From the NCBI GenBank assembly GCA_035524595.1, contig DATKOP010000031.1:1-37466 (forward strand): a stretch of DNA of 37,466 nt, read 5' to 3'. Source of the DNA: CAIKZZ01 sp035524595. GTDB lineage: Bacteria > Pseudomonadota > Gammaproteobacteria > Steroidobacterales > Steroidobacteraceae. Within the stretch, counting starts at the first letter, position 1. The number at the start of each line of letters is the position of its first letter. Position numbers and translations under genes: made by a program. The notes under the pieces were generated by a model, which saw nothing but the letters and a program-made list of their open reading frames with translations, was not told where the DNA came from and searched no databases. This document shows, piece after piece, positions 22,126 to 30,540 of the stretch.

Positions 22126-23988
22126 ATGCAGCGCCGTCCGACCCCGTTGCCGCCGGCGCCGTCGCCGGTCCCCTTGCTGATGCTGTTGCTGGCGCTGTCG
22201 CCGCCCGCCGCGGCGGTCGCCGCCGAGGCCGCGGGCGAGAGCGGCGCGCCCCTGGCCGCGATCGTCGTGACGGCGAGCCGCGAGCCCGAGACCCAGTTCG
22301 AGGCGCTCGCGCCGACGGTGGTGATCGACCGCGGCACCATCGAGCGCTCGCCGGGCAGCGACGTCGGCGACCTCCTGCGCTTCAACGCCGGCATCGAGGT
22401 GGTGAGGAGCGGCGGGCCCGGCCAGCAGACCTCGCTCTTCATCCGCGGCGCGAACTCGAACCACACGCTCGTGCTGGTCGACGGCGTGCGCATCAACCCC
22501 GGCACCCAGGGCAACGCCGCGATCCAGAACATCGCGCCCGAGTTCATCGACCACATCGAGATCGTCAAGGGGCCGCGCTCGACGATCTACGGCACCGACG
22601 CGATCGGCGGCGTGGTCAACATCATCACGCGCCAGCCGCAGGGCGCGGGCGCCGACGTCTCGGCCGGCCTCGGCCACTACGATACGCGCGAGGCGGCGGC
22701 CTCGCTCTGGGGCGGGGGCCAGGCGGGCTCGCTCGCGGCGGCCGTCGACTGGCTCGAGTCCGCCGGCTTCCCGACGCAGGCCGGCGACCCGACGGACCGC
22801 GGCTTTCGCAACCTGTCGCTCAACGTCGCCGGGCGGACCCAGCTCGGCGGCGTCGAGCTCGGCGCGCGGGTCTGGGGCGCGCAGGGCAACACCCAGTACT
22901 CCGACCTCTACTCGACGCCCATCGACCAGGACCAGAACTTCCGCGACTCGGCGCTCGCGGCCGACGTCGGCGGCCGGGTGACGGAGCGCCTGCACACCCG
23001 GCTCACGCTGTCGCAGGTGGTCGACGACCTGCGCCAGGTGCAGTCGCCGGACTACGAGACGACGCGCCGCAGCCTGCTCGACTGGCAGAACAGCGCCGAC
23101 CTCGGCGCCCAGACGCTGACCTTCGGCGGCCTGCTGTCGCGCGAGAACACGCGCTCGTCGGTGTTCGGCACCGGCTTCGACGTCGACACCCGCTCCGACA
23201 CCTGGTACGTCGAGGATCGCGCCAGCGTCGGCCGGCACCGGCTCCTGGGCGCGGTCGGCTACACGCACCACGACACCTTCGGCGACCACACCACCTGGAA
23301 CGCCGAGTACGGCTACGCCCCCGGCGGCGCGACGCTGCTCACCGCGGGCCTCGGCACGGCGTTTCGCGCGCCGGACAGCACCGACCGCTACGGCTTCGCC
23401 GGCAACCCGGCGCTCAGGCCCGAGAGCGCCCGCAACCTCGAGCTCGGGCTGCGCCAGCGCCTGACGCCCGGGCAGACGCTCGCGCTGTCGGCCTTCGAGA
23501 ACCGCATCGACGACCTGATCCAGTACGTCGCGATGCCGACCACCGACAACCCCTTCAACGGCGTCAACGAGAACGTGGCGCGCGCCCGCATCCGCGGCCT
23601 CGAGGCCGCGTGGGAGTACGCCGACCGGGACTGGCAGGCGCGCCTCGGCGCCAGCCGCCAGGACCCCGTGAACCTCGCCGACGGCTCGACGCTGCTGCGC
23701 CGGGCGAAGGAGAGCGCGACGCTGTCGCTGGCGCGCCAGATCGCGGCGCAGCAACTCGGCCTCGACGCGCTCGCGACCGGCCCGCGCAGCGACATCGACG
23801 CCTCCGGCAACCCGACCCACGACGGCGGGTACCTGCTGGTGAACCTCTTCTGGCGCGCGACCGTCGGCCGCGACCTGTCGCTGCAGCTCAGGCTCGAGAA
23901 CGCGTTCGACAAGCGCTACGAGGTCGCCAACGGCTACTTCACGATGCGGCGCGGCCTGTACGGCTCGATGCGGTACGATTTCCGCTGA
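22126..23988 (+). CDS. btuB: TonB-dependent outer-membrane vitamin B12 receptor
   Basis: Imports corrinoid across the outer membrane using TonB. 620 residues: signal peptide ~1-35, TonB box near AAIVVTASREP, plug domain (DLLRFNAGIEVVRSGGPGQQ; TSLFIRGANSNHTLVLVDGV; IEIVKGPRSTIYGTDAIGG), then a beta barrel ending with the outer-membrane signal (final residues LYGSMRYDFR, terminal aromatic). Length and plug sequence match BtuB (~600). ATG with a strong GGAGGAG site. The cobalamin riboswitch directly upstream makes the substrate assignment firm. The adenosyltransferase gene follows after 29 bp. Confidence 0.96.
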   Translation: MQRRPTPLPPAPSPVPLLMLLLALSPPAAAVAAEAAGESGAPLAAIVVTASREPETQFEALAPTVVIDRGTIERSPGSDVGDLLRFNAGIEVVRSGGPGQQTSLFIRGANSNHTLVLVDGVRINPGTQGNAAIQNIAPEFIDHIEIVKGPRSTIYGTDAIGGVVNIITRQPQGAGADVSAGLGHYDTREAAASLWGGGQAGSLAAAVDWLESAGFPTQAGDPTDRGFRNLSLNVAGRTQLGGVELGARVWGAQGNTQYSDLYSTPIDQDQNFRDSALAADVGGRVTERLHTRLTLSQVVDDLRQVQSPDYETTRRSLLDWQNSADLGAQTLTFGGLLSRENTRSSVFGTGFDVDTRSDTWYVEDRASVGRHRLLGAVGYTHHDTFGDHTTWNAEYGYAPGGATLLTAGLGTAFRAPDSTDRYGFAGNPALRPESARNLELGLRQRLTPGQTLALSAFENRIDDLIQYVAMPTTDNPFNGVNENVARARIRGLEAAWEYADRDWQARLGASRQDPVNLADGSTLLRRAKESATLSLARQIAAQQLGLDALATGPRSDIDASGNPTHDGGYLLVNLFWRATVGRDLSLQLRLENAFDKRYEVANGYFTMRRGLYGSMRYDFR

Positions 23989-24017
23989 CGCCGGCGGGAC
24001 CGCGCGGGAGCCTCGCG

Positions 24018-24572
24018 ATGGGCAATCGACTGAGCCGGATCTACACACGCACGGGCGATGACGGCACGACCGGGCTCGGCGACGGCGCGCGCACCGGCAA
24101 GGACGCGCCGCGCGTCGAGGCCTACGGGACGGTCGACGAGGCCAACTGCGCCGTCGGGCTGGTGCTCGCGGTGCCGGGCCTGCCGCCCGCGGTCATCGCC
24201 TGCCTGACCGAGGTGCAGCACGACCTGTTCGACGTCGGCGCCGAGCTCTGCATCCCCGGCCATCGCGTCGTGACGGACGGCTACGCGACGCGGCTCGAGA
24301 CCGAGCTCGACGCGCTCAACGAGCCGCTGCCGCCGCTCAAGGAGTTCGTGCTGCCGGGCGGCGGCCCGGCCGCGGCCGCCTGCCACCTGGCGCGCACCGT
24401 GGTGCGCCGCGCCGAGCGGCGCGTCTGGGCGCTGTCGCGCCTCGAGCCGGTGGCGCCGGAGGTGCCGCGCTACCTGAACCGGCTGTCGGACCTGCTGTTC
24501 GTCGTGGCGCGGGTACTCGCCCGGCACGAGCAGGGCGGCGAGGTGCTGTGGCGGCGCGGCCGCGGCGCCTGA
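24018..24572 (+). CDS. pduO: Cob(I)alamin adenosyltransferase, PduO type
   Basis: Transfers the adenosyl group of ATP to cob(I)alamin, giving adenosylcobalamin. 184 residues with the ATP-binding N-terminal motif YTRTGDDGTTGLGDG, the EAYGTVDEANC helix, LPGGGPAAAACHLARTVVRR and the C-terminal YLNRLSDLLFVVARV, all diagnostic of the PduO family. ATG at 24018 with GGGAG upstream; the frame is open far upstream inside btuB but that part is a shadow. In an operon with btuB under the riboswitch: the import gene and the gene that makes the riboswitch ligand are co-regulated. Converges on the next gene with 10 bp between. Confidence 0.94.
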   Translation: MGNRLSRIYTRTGDDGTTGLGDGARTGKDAPRVEAYGTVDEANCAVGLVLAVPGLPPAVIACLTEVQHDLFDVGAELCIPGHRVVTDGYATRLETELDALNEPLPPLKEFVLPGGGPAAAACHLARTVVRRAERRVWALSRLEPVAPEVPRYLNRLSDLLFVVARVLARHEQGGEVLWRRGRGA

Positions 24573-24582
24573 GGGCCTGCGG

Positions 24583-25101
24583 CTAGCGCCAGGTGGAGTC
24601 GTCGGCGGTCGGCGCGGCCTCGATCACCCGCTGGCCCACTTCCTTGGCGAGCAGCTGCGCGTCGTAGGCGAGGTCGTCGCCGAGCTTGAGGTCGGCGGCC
24701 TCGGCCGGCGTCTCGTTGAGCGGCACGATCAGGTTGTCGTCGCCGTACTCGACGCGCCAGTCGCTGACCGCGGAGCTCGCCGGCACGTGGGTCGTCGAGC
24801 CGTCGAAGCGGTGGAAGGCCGGCACCGGCCAGTGCGCGCGGTCGAAACCCGCGAGGCTGCACAGCAGCTTCCACTCGCCGCGGAACAGCGACGAGTCCTT
24901 GAAGCGGCAGACGAACGCCGCCTGCTGGGCGTGCAGGCCGTTCAGCCACGCGTCGTTCGGCGGCGTCGTGCGCCGCGGCCCGAAGAAGTAGCCGAGCAGC
25001 ACGCCGCCGCGGCGCGGCACCCGTGCGATCAGGCCGATCGCGTACTGGCCACGCTCGACCGGCAGCATGAAGAACTGACCTTCCACGAGTCGGACCGTCA
25101 T
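24583..25101 (-). CDS. Imm26-like protein (immunity protein 26 family, tentative)
   Basis: 172 residues, no signal peptide or membrane helix. The N-terminal half (VEGQFFMLPVERGQYAIGLI, then RRGGVLLGYFFGPRR) has the small beta-barrel pattern of the Imm26 family, found both as antitoxin partners of polymorphic toxins and as stand-alone genes. The rest includes WPVPAFHRFD and a Ser/Asp-rich tail. No toxin gene is next to it. ATG at 25101 has no good ribosome-binding site; a GTG five codons on is possible. Upstream, GGCAAGGC occurs three times on this strand. Function unknown; the family call is moderate. Confidence 0.6.
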   Translation of the reverse strand: MTVRLVEGQFFMLPVERGQYAIGLIARVPRRGGVLLGYFFGPRRTTPPNDAWLNGLHAQQAAFVCRFKDSSLFRGEWKLLCSLAGFDRAHWPVPAFHRFDGSTTHVPASSAVSDWRVEYGDDNLIVPLNETPAEAADLKLGDDLAYDAQLLAKEVGQRVIEAAPTADDSTWR

Positions 25102-25366
25102 AGTGAGTATCGTCCGCAGCCTTGCCTAGCGGAGCCTTGCCTCGTCCGGCGCGCCTTGCCGCCGCGCGCCGTCCCTGACCGGCCGGACGGCGGCGCCACG
25201 CCGGGCCCGTGCACGCGGCCCTCTCGTCGGCTGATCCTACCGCACTCGCCCGCCGGAAGGGCCATGCCCGCGCGCGCGCCGGCGCCGCCACCCCCGGGGC
25301 GCCGGCCAGACTGAGACGCCCGTCGCAGATCCGGACCCGGCCCCGGCGGCCGTCGTCAGCCGACCG
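25102..25366. other. Gap between ampE and the Imm26-like gene with repeats and a hairpin
   Basis: 265 bases, no gene seen. It has three copies of GCCTTGCC (25119-25126, 25134-25141, 25153-25160; GGCAAGGC on the gene strand) and a 7-bp hairpin (GCCGTCC 25168-25174 with GGACGGC 25185-25191). The hairpin could end ampE transcription; the repeats could be binding sites for the downstream gene. Both are guesses. Confidence 0.35.
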
Positions 25367-26260
25367 TCAGGCTAGCCACGCGACCAGCGTCAGGAGCGCG
25401 AACACCACCAGCCAGACGTTGAGCGCGGCGTCCGCGAGCGCCAGCGCCGCGCGCGCCCGCTCCGGCTCGTCGCGGGCCTCGTCCCAGGCCGCGCCCAGCG
25501 CGCCGCGGCCGGCGTGCACCAGCAGCCGGTCGTTGGCGTCGGCGAAGTGGTCCGACCCCGACGCGAGGTAGCTGCGCCAGCCGCTGAAGGACTCCTCGAA
25601 GCTGCCGGCGACGCCGAAGGTGAGCGCCAGGAGCCGCGCCGGGACGAAGGCGATCACGCCGTGCAGCCGCCGGCAGAGGTCGCCGAGGTCCTGCGCCGCC
25701 GTCGGGGCGTCCGCGCGGTCGGCGCGCACGAGGGCCTCGCGGCGCATCAGGTCGCTGATCCGAAACGCGAGCGCCCCGAACGGCCCGAGCAGCGCGAACC
25801 AGAACAGCACGCCGAACAGCCGGTTGTTGGCCTGCACGAACACCGCCTCGCCGACCGAGCCGAGCCCGGGGCCGCGCCGCTGGGAGGCGTCGGCGTCGAG
25901 GATCTCGGCCGCGACCCGCGCGGCGGCCGCGGCATCGCCGCGCGCGGCGGCCGCCCGGTACTCGCTGACCTCGCGGCGCAGGTCGCGCGGGCCGAGCGCG
26001 AAGAAGAGCACGAGCGCGGCGAGCGCGACGTAGGCGATGCCATGCACCAGCGCGCCGAGCACGTCGCTCGCGACCGCGACCACGAGGCCCGGCAGCAGCG
26101 CCGCGCCGATCGCGATCCCGACCCGCGCCGGCGCGTGCCGCGCGGCGAGGCGCAGCGCGCCGCGCACGTAGGCGAGCAGCGCGTCGGGCTCGCGAACCGC
26201 GGGCCTGAGCGCCACCAGGCGCTCGGCGAGCAGCGCGATCAGGAGCGCGATGAAGTTCAT
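25367..26260 (-). CDS. ampE: AmpE-like inner-membrane protein
   Basis: Integral membrane protein encoded with AmpD in many Gammaproteobacteria, earlier described as a signalling modulator of beta-lactamase induction. 297 residues; starts with the typical MNFIALLIALLAERL, has helices at ~1-15, ~45-80, ~145-165 and at the C-terminus (NVWLVVFALLTLVAW), and the motif FGVLFWFALLGPFGALAFR. The ATG at 26260 overlaps the ampD stop by 4 bp (ATGA), so it is translationally coupled to ampD. No ampC or ampR is in the window. Confidence 0.88.
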   Translation of the reverse strand: MNFIALLIALLAERLVALRPAVREPDALLAYVRGALRLAARHAPARVGIAIGAALLPGLVVAVASDVLGALVHGIAYVALAALVLFFALGPRDLRREVSEYRAAAARGDAAAAARVAAEILDADASQRRGPGLGSVGEAVFVQANNRLFGVLFWFALLGPFGALAFRISDLMRREALVRADRADAPTAAQDLGDLCRRLHGVIAFVPARLLALTFGVAGSFEESFSGWRSYLASGSDHFADANDRLLVHAGRGALGAAWDEARDEPERARAALALADAALNVWLVVFALLTLVAWLA

Positions 26261-26847
26261 GCCGGCGCGCCGGCGCCCGCCGCGGCGAGCCCGGCGTGGA
26301 GCCGCGGCCAGTCGAACAGCGGCCCCGGGTCGGTCTTGCGCCCGGGCGCGATGTCGCTGTGGCCGGTGATCGCGTCCGGCGCCAGCGTCGCGTAGGCGCG
26401 CCTGAGCGCGACGATGGCCTCGGCGAGGCGCCGGTACTGCGCCGCGCTGTAGGGCACGGCGTCGTCGCCCTCGAGCTCGATGCCGACCGAGAAGTCGTTG
26501 CACGCGAGGCGGTGGCGCCACACCGAGGCGCCCGCGTGCCAGGCGCGGGCGTGGAACGGCACGAACTGCACGAGCTCGCCGTCGCGTCTGATGTAGAGGT
26601 GCGCCGAGACCTTGAGCCCGGCGATCGTCGCGAAGAAGGGGTGCACGTCGGGCGGCAGCGTGTTGGTGAACAGCCTATCAACCCACGGCCCGCCGAACTC
26701 GCCGGGCGGCAGGCTGATGCCGTGCACGACGACCAGGTCGATCGAGGCGCCGGGCGGCCGCGCGTCCTGGTTGGGCGACGCCACCTGCCGGGCGGGACTG
26801 ATCAGGCCCCGACCGACGTCCACCGTCACAGGCGCGCCGCAATGCAT
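26257..26847 (-). CDS. ampD: 1,6-anhydro-N-acetylmuramyl-L-alanine amidase AmpD
   Basis: Cytoplasmic zinc amidase that removes the peptide from anhydro-muropeptides in peptidoglycan recycling. 196 residues; zinc ligands H42 (VVVHGISLPPGEFG), H163 (GHSDIAPGRKTDPG) and D173; GIELEG carries the conserved catalytic Glu region. ACNDFSVGIELEG and SAHLYIRRDG match AmpD and not the exported AmiD. ATG at 26847 is preferred, since the upstream in-frame extension (to 26901) has no homology; no strong ribosome-binding site is seen. In operon with ampE; divergent from rsmE. Confidence 0.95.
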   Translation of the reverse strand: MHCGAPVTVDVGRGLISPARQVASPNQDARPPGASIDLVVVHGISLPPGEFGGPWVDRLFTNTLPPDVHPFFATIAGLKVSAHLYIRRDGELVQFVPFHARAWHAGASVWRHRLACNDFSVGIELEGDDAVPYSAAQYRRLAEAIVALRRAYATLAPDAITGHSDIAPGRKTDPGPLFDWPRLHAGLAAAGAGAPA

Positions 26848-26896
26848 GGCCGGCAGCTTACGGCACCGGCGGGCGGCGCGAAATCCGCGCCATCGG

Positions 26897-26902
26897 TACA
26901 CT
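26897..26902 (+). promoter_or_regulatory. Candidate -10 element upstream of rsmE
   Basis: TACACT at 26897-26902 matches four of six -10 positions, about 70 bases before the rsmE start. No -35 is seen at normal spacing, so the call is weak. Confidence 0.2.
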
Positions 26903-26972
26903 GCGCGCGGAGCCGTAGCCCCATGCCCCCGACGCCTGCCCTGCCGACCCCCCCGCGCCGCGGCGCCGACCG

Positions 26973-27716
26973 ATGCGGCTGACCCGCGTGCACGTCCCGG
27001 GGCCGCTGCGCGCGGGCGCCACGCTCGAGCTCGGCGCGCGCGCCGGCCAGCACCTCGTGCGCGTGCTCAGGCTCGGGCGCGGCGCGCCGCTCGCGGTGTT
27101 CGACGGCACCGGCCACGAGCACGCGGCGACGATCAGCGCGATACGCGACGCGCGCGTCGAGGTGGTGCTCGGCGAGGCGCTGGCGCCGGCGGCCGAGTCG
27201 CCGCTCGCGGTCACGCTCGCGCAGGGCGTCTCGCGCGGCGAGCGCATGGACTACGCGATCCAGAAGGCCACCGAGCTCGGCGTCGCGCGGATCGTGCCGC
27301 TGCTGTGCGAGCGCAGCGTGGTCAGGCTCGACGCCGCTCAGGCGGCGCGCAAGCTCGAGCACTGGCAGGGAATCGCGGCCGGGGCCGCCGAGCAGTCCGG
27401 CCGGGCGGTGGTGCCGGCGGTCGAGGCGCCGCGCCGCTACCTCGACCACCTCGGCGCGCTGCCGGCGCCGGCGGCCGGCGGCGCGCGGCTCGTGCTCGCG
27501 CCGCGCGCCGCCGACGGGCCGTCCGCGCTGCCGGCGGGGCTCGCCCGCATCGAGCTGCTGATCGGGCCGGAGGGCGGGCTCAGCGACGCGGAACTCGGCG
27601 CCGCGGCGCTCAGGGGCTACGCGCCGCTGCGGCTCGGGCCGCGCGTGCTGCGCACCGAGACCGCGGCGGCCGCCGCGATCGCGGTGCTGCAGGCCCGCTA
27701 CGGCGATCTCGGCTGA
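26973..27716 (+). CDS. rsmE: 16S rRNA (uracil(1498)-N3)-methyltransferase
   Basis: Methylates U1498 of 16S rRNA using S-adenosylmethionine. 247 residues: N-terminal PUA-like domain (HLVRVLRLGRGAPLAVFDGT), then a SPOUT knot domain with KATELGVARIVPLLCERSVV, LIGPEGGLSDAELGAA and the C-terminal LGPRVLRTETAAAAAIAVLQ. Length and motifs fit RsmE fully. ATG start without a clear ribosome-binding site, but the beginning MRLTRVHV matches relatives. 4 bp before mrcB; probably co-transcribed. Confidence 0.96.
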   Translation: MRLTRVHVPGPLRAGATLELGARAGQHLVRVLRLGRGAPLAVFDGTGHEHAATISAIRDARVEVVLGEALAPAAESPLAVTLAQGVSRGERMDYAIQKATELGVARIVPLLCERSVVRLDAAQAARKLEHWQGIAAGAAEQSGRAVVPAVEAPRRYLDHLGALPAPAAGGARLVLAPRAADGPSALPAGLARIELLIGPEGGLSDAELGAAALRGYAPLRLGPRVLRTETAAAAAIAVLQARYGDLG

Positions 27717-27720
27717 GGCC

Positions 27721-30009
27721 GTGGGCCGCGCGCGCTTCCGCCGGCGCCTCGTGCTGCTCGTGCTCGGCGCGGTGCTCGGGCTCGTCGCCGCGTTCGCCGG
27801 CTGGGTCGCCTACCTCGACCACGTCGTGACCCGCGAGTTCCAGGGCCGGCTGTGGTCGGTGCCGGCGCGCGTCTACGCCGAGCCGCTCGAGCTCTACGTC
27901 GGCGCCAGCGTCAGCGGCGACGACCTCGAGCAGGAGCTCAGGCGCCTGCACTACCGGCCGGGCGACCCGGCCAGCGGGCCCGGCCTCTACCGCCGCCACG
28001 GCGGCGACTTCGAGCTGCAGACCCGGCGCGTGCGCTTCGTCGACGAGCAGCGCCAGCCGGCGCGGGTCAGCGTGCGCACCGGCGGCGACGCCGTCACCGC
28101 GCTCGCGGCCGCCGACGGCAGCGCGCTGCCGCTCTTTCGGCTCGACCCGCTCTTGGTCGGCAGCGTGTTCCCGGTGCACGGCGAGGACCGCATCGTGCTG
28201 GCGCCGGACGAGGTGCCGCCGCTGCTGCGGGCCGCGATCAAGACCATCGAGGACCGGCGCTTCGACGAGCACCACGGCGTCGACCCGCGCAGCATCCTGC
28301 GCGCGCTGTGGGCCAACCTGCGTGCCGGGCACATCACGCAGGGCGGCAGCACGCTGACCCAGCAGCTGGTCAAGAACTACTTCCTGAGCGACGAGCAGAC
28401 CTTCGGGCGCAAGCTCACCGAGGCGCTGATGGCGCTGCGGCTCGAGGCGCACTTCAGCAAGGACGAGATCCTGGTCGCCTACGTCAACGAGGTCTACCTC
28501 GGCCAGGACGGCGAGCGCGCGGTGCACGGCTTCGGGCTCGGCAGCCAGTTCTACTTCGGCAAGCCGGTCGACGAGCTCGACGCGGCCGAGCTCGCGCTGC
28601 TCGTCGGCATCGTCAAGGGCCCGTCGTACTACGACCCGCACAAGCACCCGGAGCGCGCGCGCACGCGCCGCAACCTGGTGCTCAAGGAGCTCGCCGACGC
28701 GCACCTCATCGGCGCCGCCGAGGCCGAGCGCGCCGCGCAGCAGCCGCTGTCGCTGCGCCCGCACGGCGGCGGCTACGTGCCGGCCTTCCTCGACCTCGTG
28801 CGCCGCCACCTGAAGCGCGACTACGCCGAGGCCGACCTCGCCGCCGCGGGCCTCGCGATCTACACCACGCTCGACCCGCGCGCGCAGGGCGCGGCCGAGC
28901 GCGCGCTGACGCGCGGGCTCAAGCGCCTCGACGCCGCCAGCCGCGTGCGCGACGCGCGCCTCGAGGGCGCGGTCGTGGTCGCCGAGCCGCAGAGCGGCGA
29001 CGTGCTCGCGGTGGTCGGCGGGCGCGACACCGGCAGCGAGGGCTTCAACCGCGCGCTCGACGCGCGCCGGCCGATCGGCTCGCTGGTCAAGCCCGCGGTG
29101 TACCTCGCGGCGCTCGAGACCGGCCGCTACACGGCGGCGAGCGTGCTCGAGGACGCGCCGCTCGAGCTCAAGCTCGGCGACGGCAGCACCTGGGCGCCGC
29201 AGAACTTCACCCGCGAGACCTACGGCAGCGTGCCGATGGTGCGGGCCCTGGCCGAGTCGATGAACCTCGCGACCGTGCGCCTCGGGCTCGACGTCGGCCT
29301 CGGCCGCGTCGCCGACACGCTGGTGCGGCTCGGCCTCGAGCGGCGCCCGGCGCTCAACCCGTCGCTGCTGCTCGGCAGCGTCGAGATGACGCCGCTCGAG
29401 GTGGTCGAGGTGTACGCCTCGCTCGCCAACGGCGGCTTCCGCGCGCGGCTGCGCTCGGTGCGCGCGGTGCTCGATGAGCACGGCCAGGCGCTGAAGCGCT
29501 TCAGGCTGGAGGTCGACGCGGCGGCGACGCCGGCGGCGGTCTATGCCCTCGACCGGATGCTGGCGCAGGTGACCGAGCGCGGCACCGGGCACGGGGCGAC
29601 CGCGCGCCTGCCGCGCGGCATCGTCGCCCCGGCCAAGACCGGCACCTCCTCGGACACCCGCGACAGCTGGTTCGCCGGCTTCACCGGCAGCCACCTCGCC
29701 GTGGTCTGGGTCGGCTACGACGACAACCGGATCACCGGGCTCACCGGCGCGGCCGGGGCGATGCCGGTGTGGGCGGACACCCTCGCGAGCCTCAGGCCGG
29801 CGTCGTGGGAACCGGCGGCCCCGCCGGAGGTCGACGAACGGTGGATCGAGTTCTCGACCGGCCTCGCGACCGCGCCCGACTGCAGCTCCGACGCGGTGCG
29901 GGTGGCGCTGCCGCGCGGTGCGGTACTGCCCGCCAAGGCCGGCTGCGCCGCGGCCGGCGGGTCGGTCGTTGATAGACTGAAGTCATGGCTGCAGAAGTCT
30001 CTGCTCTGA
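27721..30009 (+). CDS. mrcB: Bifunctional penicillin-binding protein 1b
   Basis: Polymerises and crosslinks peptidoglycan in the periplasm. 762 residues: short cytoplasmic start, membrane anchor ~10-30, UB2H-like domain ~60-140, glycosyltransferase family 51 domain with catalytic E177 (KTIEDRRFDEHHGVD) and GGSTLTQQLVKNYFL, then the transpeptidase with S454-x-x-K457 (GSLVKP), S513-x-N515 and K639-T-G. All active-site motifs are intact. GTG start, 4 bp after rsmE. The final 25 bp overlap the lipoprotein gene, its likely activator. Confidence 0.96.
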   Translation: MGRARFRRRLVLLVLGAVLGLVAAFAGWVAYLDHVVTREFQGRLWSVPARVYAEPLELYVGASVSGDDLEQELRRLHYRPGDPASGPGLYRRHGGDFELQTRRVRFVDEQRQPARVSVRTGGDAVTALAAADGSALPLFRLDPLLVGSVFPVHGEDRIVLAPDEVPPLLRAAIKTIEDRRFDEHHGVDPRSILRALWANLRAGHITQGGSTLTQQLVKNYFLSDEQTFGRKLTEALMALRLEAHFSKDEILVAYVNEVYLGQDGERAVHGFGLGSQFYFGKPVDELDAAELALLVGIVKGPSYYDPHKHPERARTRRNLVLKELADAHLIGAAEAERAAQQPLSLRPHGGGYVPAFLDLVRRHLKRDYAEADLAAAGLAIYTTLDPRAQGAAERALTRGLKRLDAASRVRDARLEGAVVVAEPQSGDVLAVVGGRDTGSEGFNRALDARRPIGSLVKPAVYLAALETGRYTAASVLEDAPLELKLGDGSTWAPQNFTRETYGSVPMVRALAESMNLATVRLGLDVGLGRVADTLVRLGLERRPALNPSLLLGSVEMTPLEVVEVYASLANGGFRARLRSVRAVLDEHGQALKRFRLEVDAAATPAAVYALDRMLAQVTERGTGHGATARLPRGIVAPAKTGTSSDTRDSWFAGFTGSHLAVVWVGYDDNRITGLTGAAGAMPVWADTLASLRPASWEPAAPPEVDERWIEFSTGLATAPDCSSDAVRVALPRGAVLPAKAGCAAAGGSVVDRLKSWLQKSLL

Positions 30010-30524
30010 CCCGCCCGCTCCTGGCCGCGCTCGGCGCGCTCGCGCTCGCCGCCTGCTCGCTGCCGCAGCCGTACCGGCCGCCGGCCGGCAGCGGCGAGCC
30101 GGTGCCGCGGCCGGCCGCGGGTGCGCCGGCGAGCCCGCAGCCGCCGGCCGCGGCCACCGCGGAGCTGCCGCCGGCGGCGCCGCCGCCGTCGCGCGACTAC
30201 CACCTCGGCGCCGCGACCCAGTCGCTGGTCAGCCAGGCGCACGCCCAGGCCGCGCGCGGCGAGCTGCCGGGCGCCTCGACGACGCTCGACCGGGCGCTCA
30301 GGATCGAGCCGCAGAACCCGCTGCTGTGGATCGAGGTGGCGCGGCTCAGGCTCGCGGAGAACGACGCCCGCCAGGCGGAGGCCTGCGGCCGCAAGGCGCT
30401 GGCGCTGTCGTCGGGCGATCCGAACGCGCGTGCCCAGGCGGGCCGGGTGCTGGCCGACGCGCTGCGCGCGCAGCACCGCGACCAGGAGGCGCGCGAGCTG
30501 GAAGCGGCGCCGTGGATGCGCTGA
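29985..30524 (+). CDS. lpoP: TPR lipoprotein, LpoP-like activator of PBP1b
   Basis: 179 residues. A lipoprotein signal ends with LALAAC, lipidated Cys at 24; a Pro/Ala-rich linker runs from ~28 to 70; two TPR-like helix pairs follow (LVSQAHAQAARGELPGASTT; IEPQNPLLWIEVARLRLAEN). LpoP of Pseudomonas aeruginosa, a TPR lipoprotein next to the PBP1b gene, activates that enzyme from the outer membrane; arrangement and domain layout here are the same, so the same job is inferred. ATG start inside the end of mrcB (25-bp overlap) suggests coupled translation. Converges on chpC with 16 bp between. Confidence 0.8.
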   Translation: MAAEVSALTRPLLAALGALALAACSLPQPYRPPAGSGEPVPRPAAGAPASPQPPAAATAELPPAAPPPSRDYHLGAATQSLVSQAHAQAARGELPGASTTLDRALRIEPQNPLLWIEVARLRLAENDARQAEACGRKALALSSGDPNARAQAGRVLADALRAQHRDQEARELEAAPWMR

Positions 30525-30540
30525 GGCCCAGGCGCCGCGC

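Noticed and set aside
22072..24048. Very long open frame antisense to btuB
   Set aside because: Rich in Arg, Ala, Val and low in motifs; it mirrors the codon bias of btuB in a GC-rich genome. btuB has complete domains.
27610..29694. Long open frame antisense to mrcB
   Set aside because: Shadow frame; no recognisable motif, while mrcB has all active-site residues.
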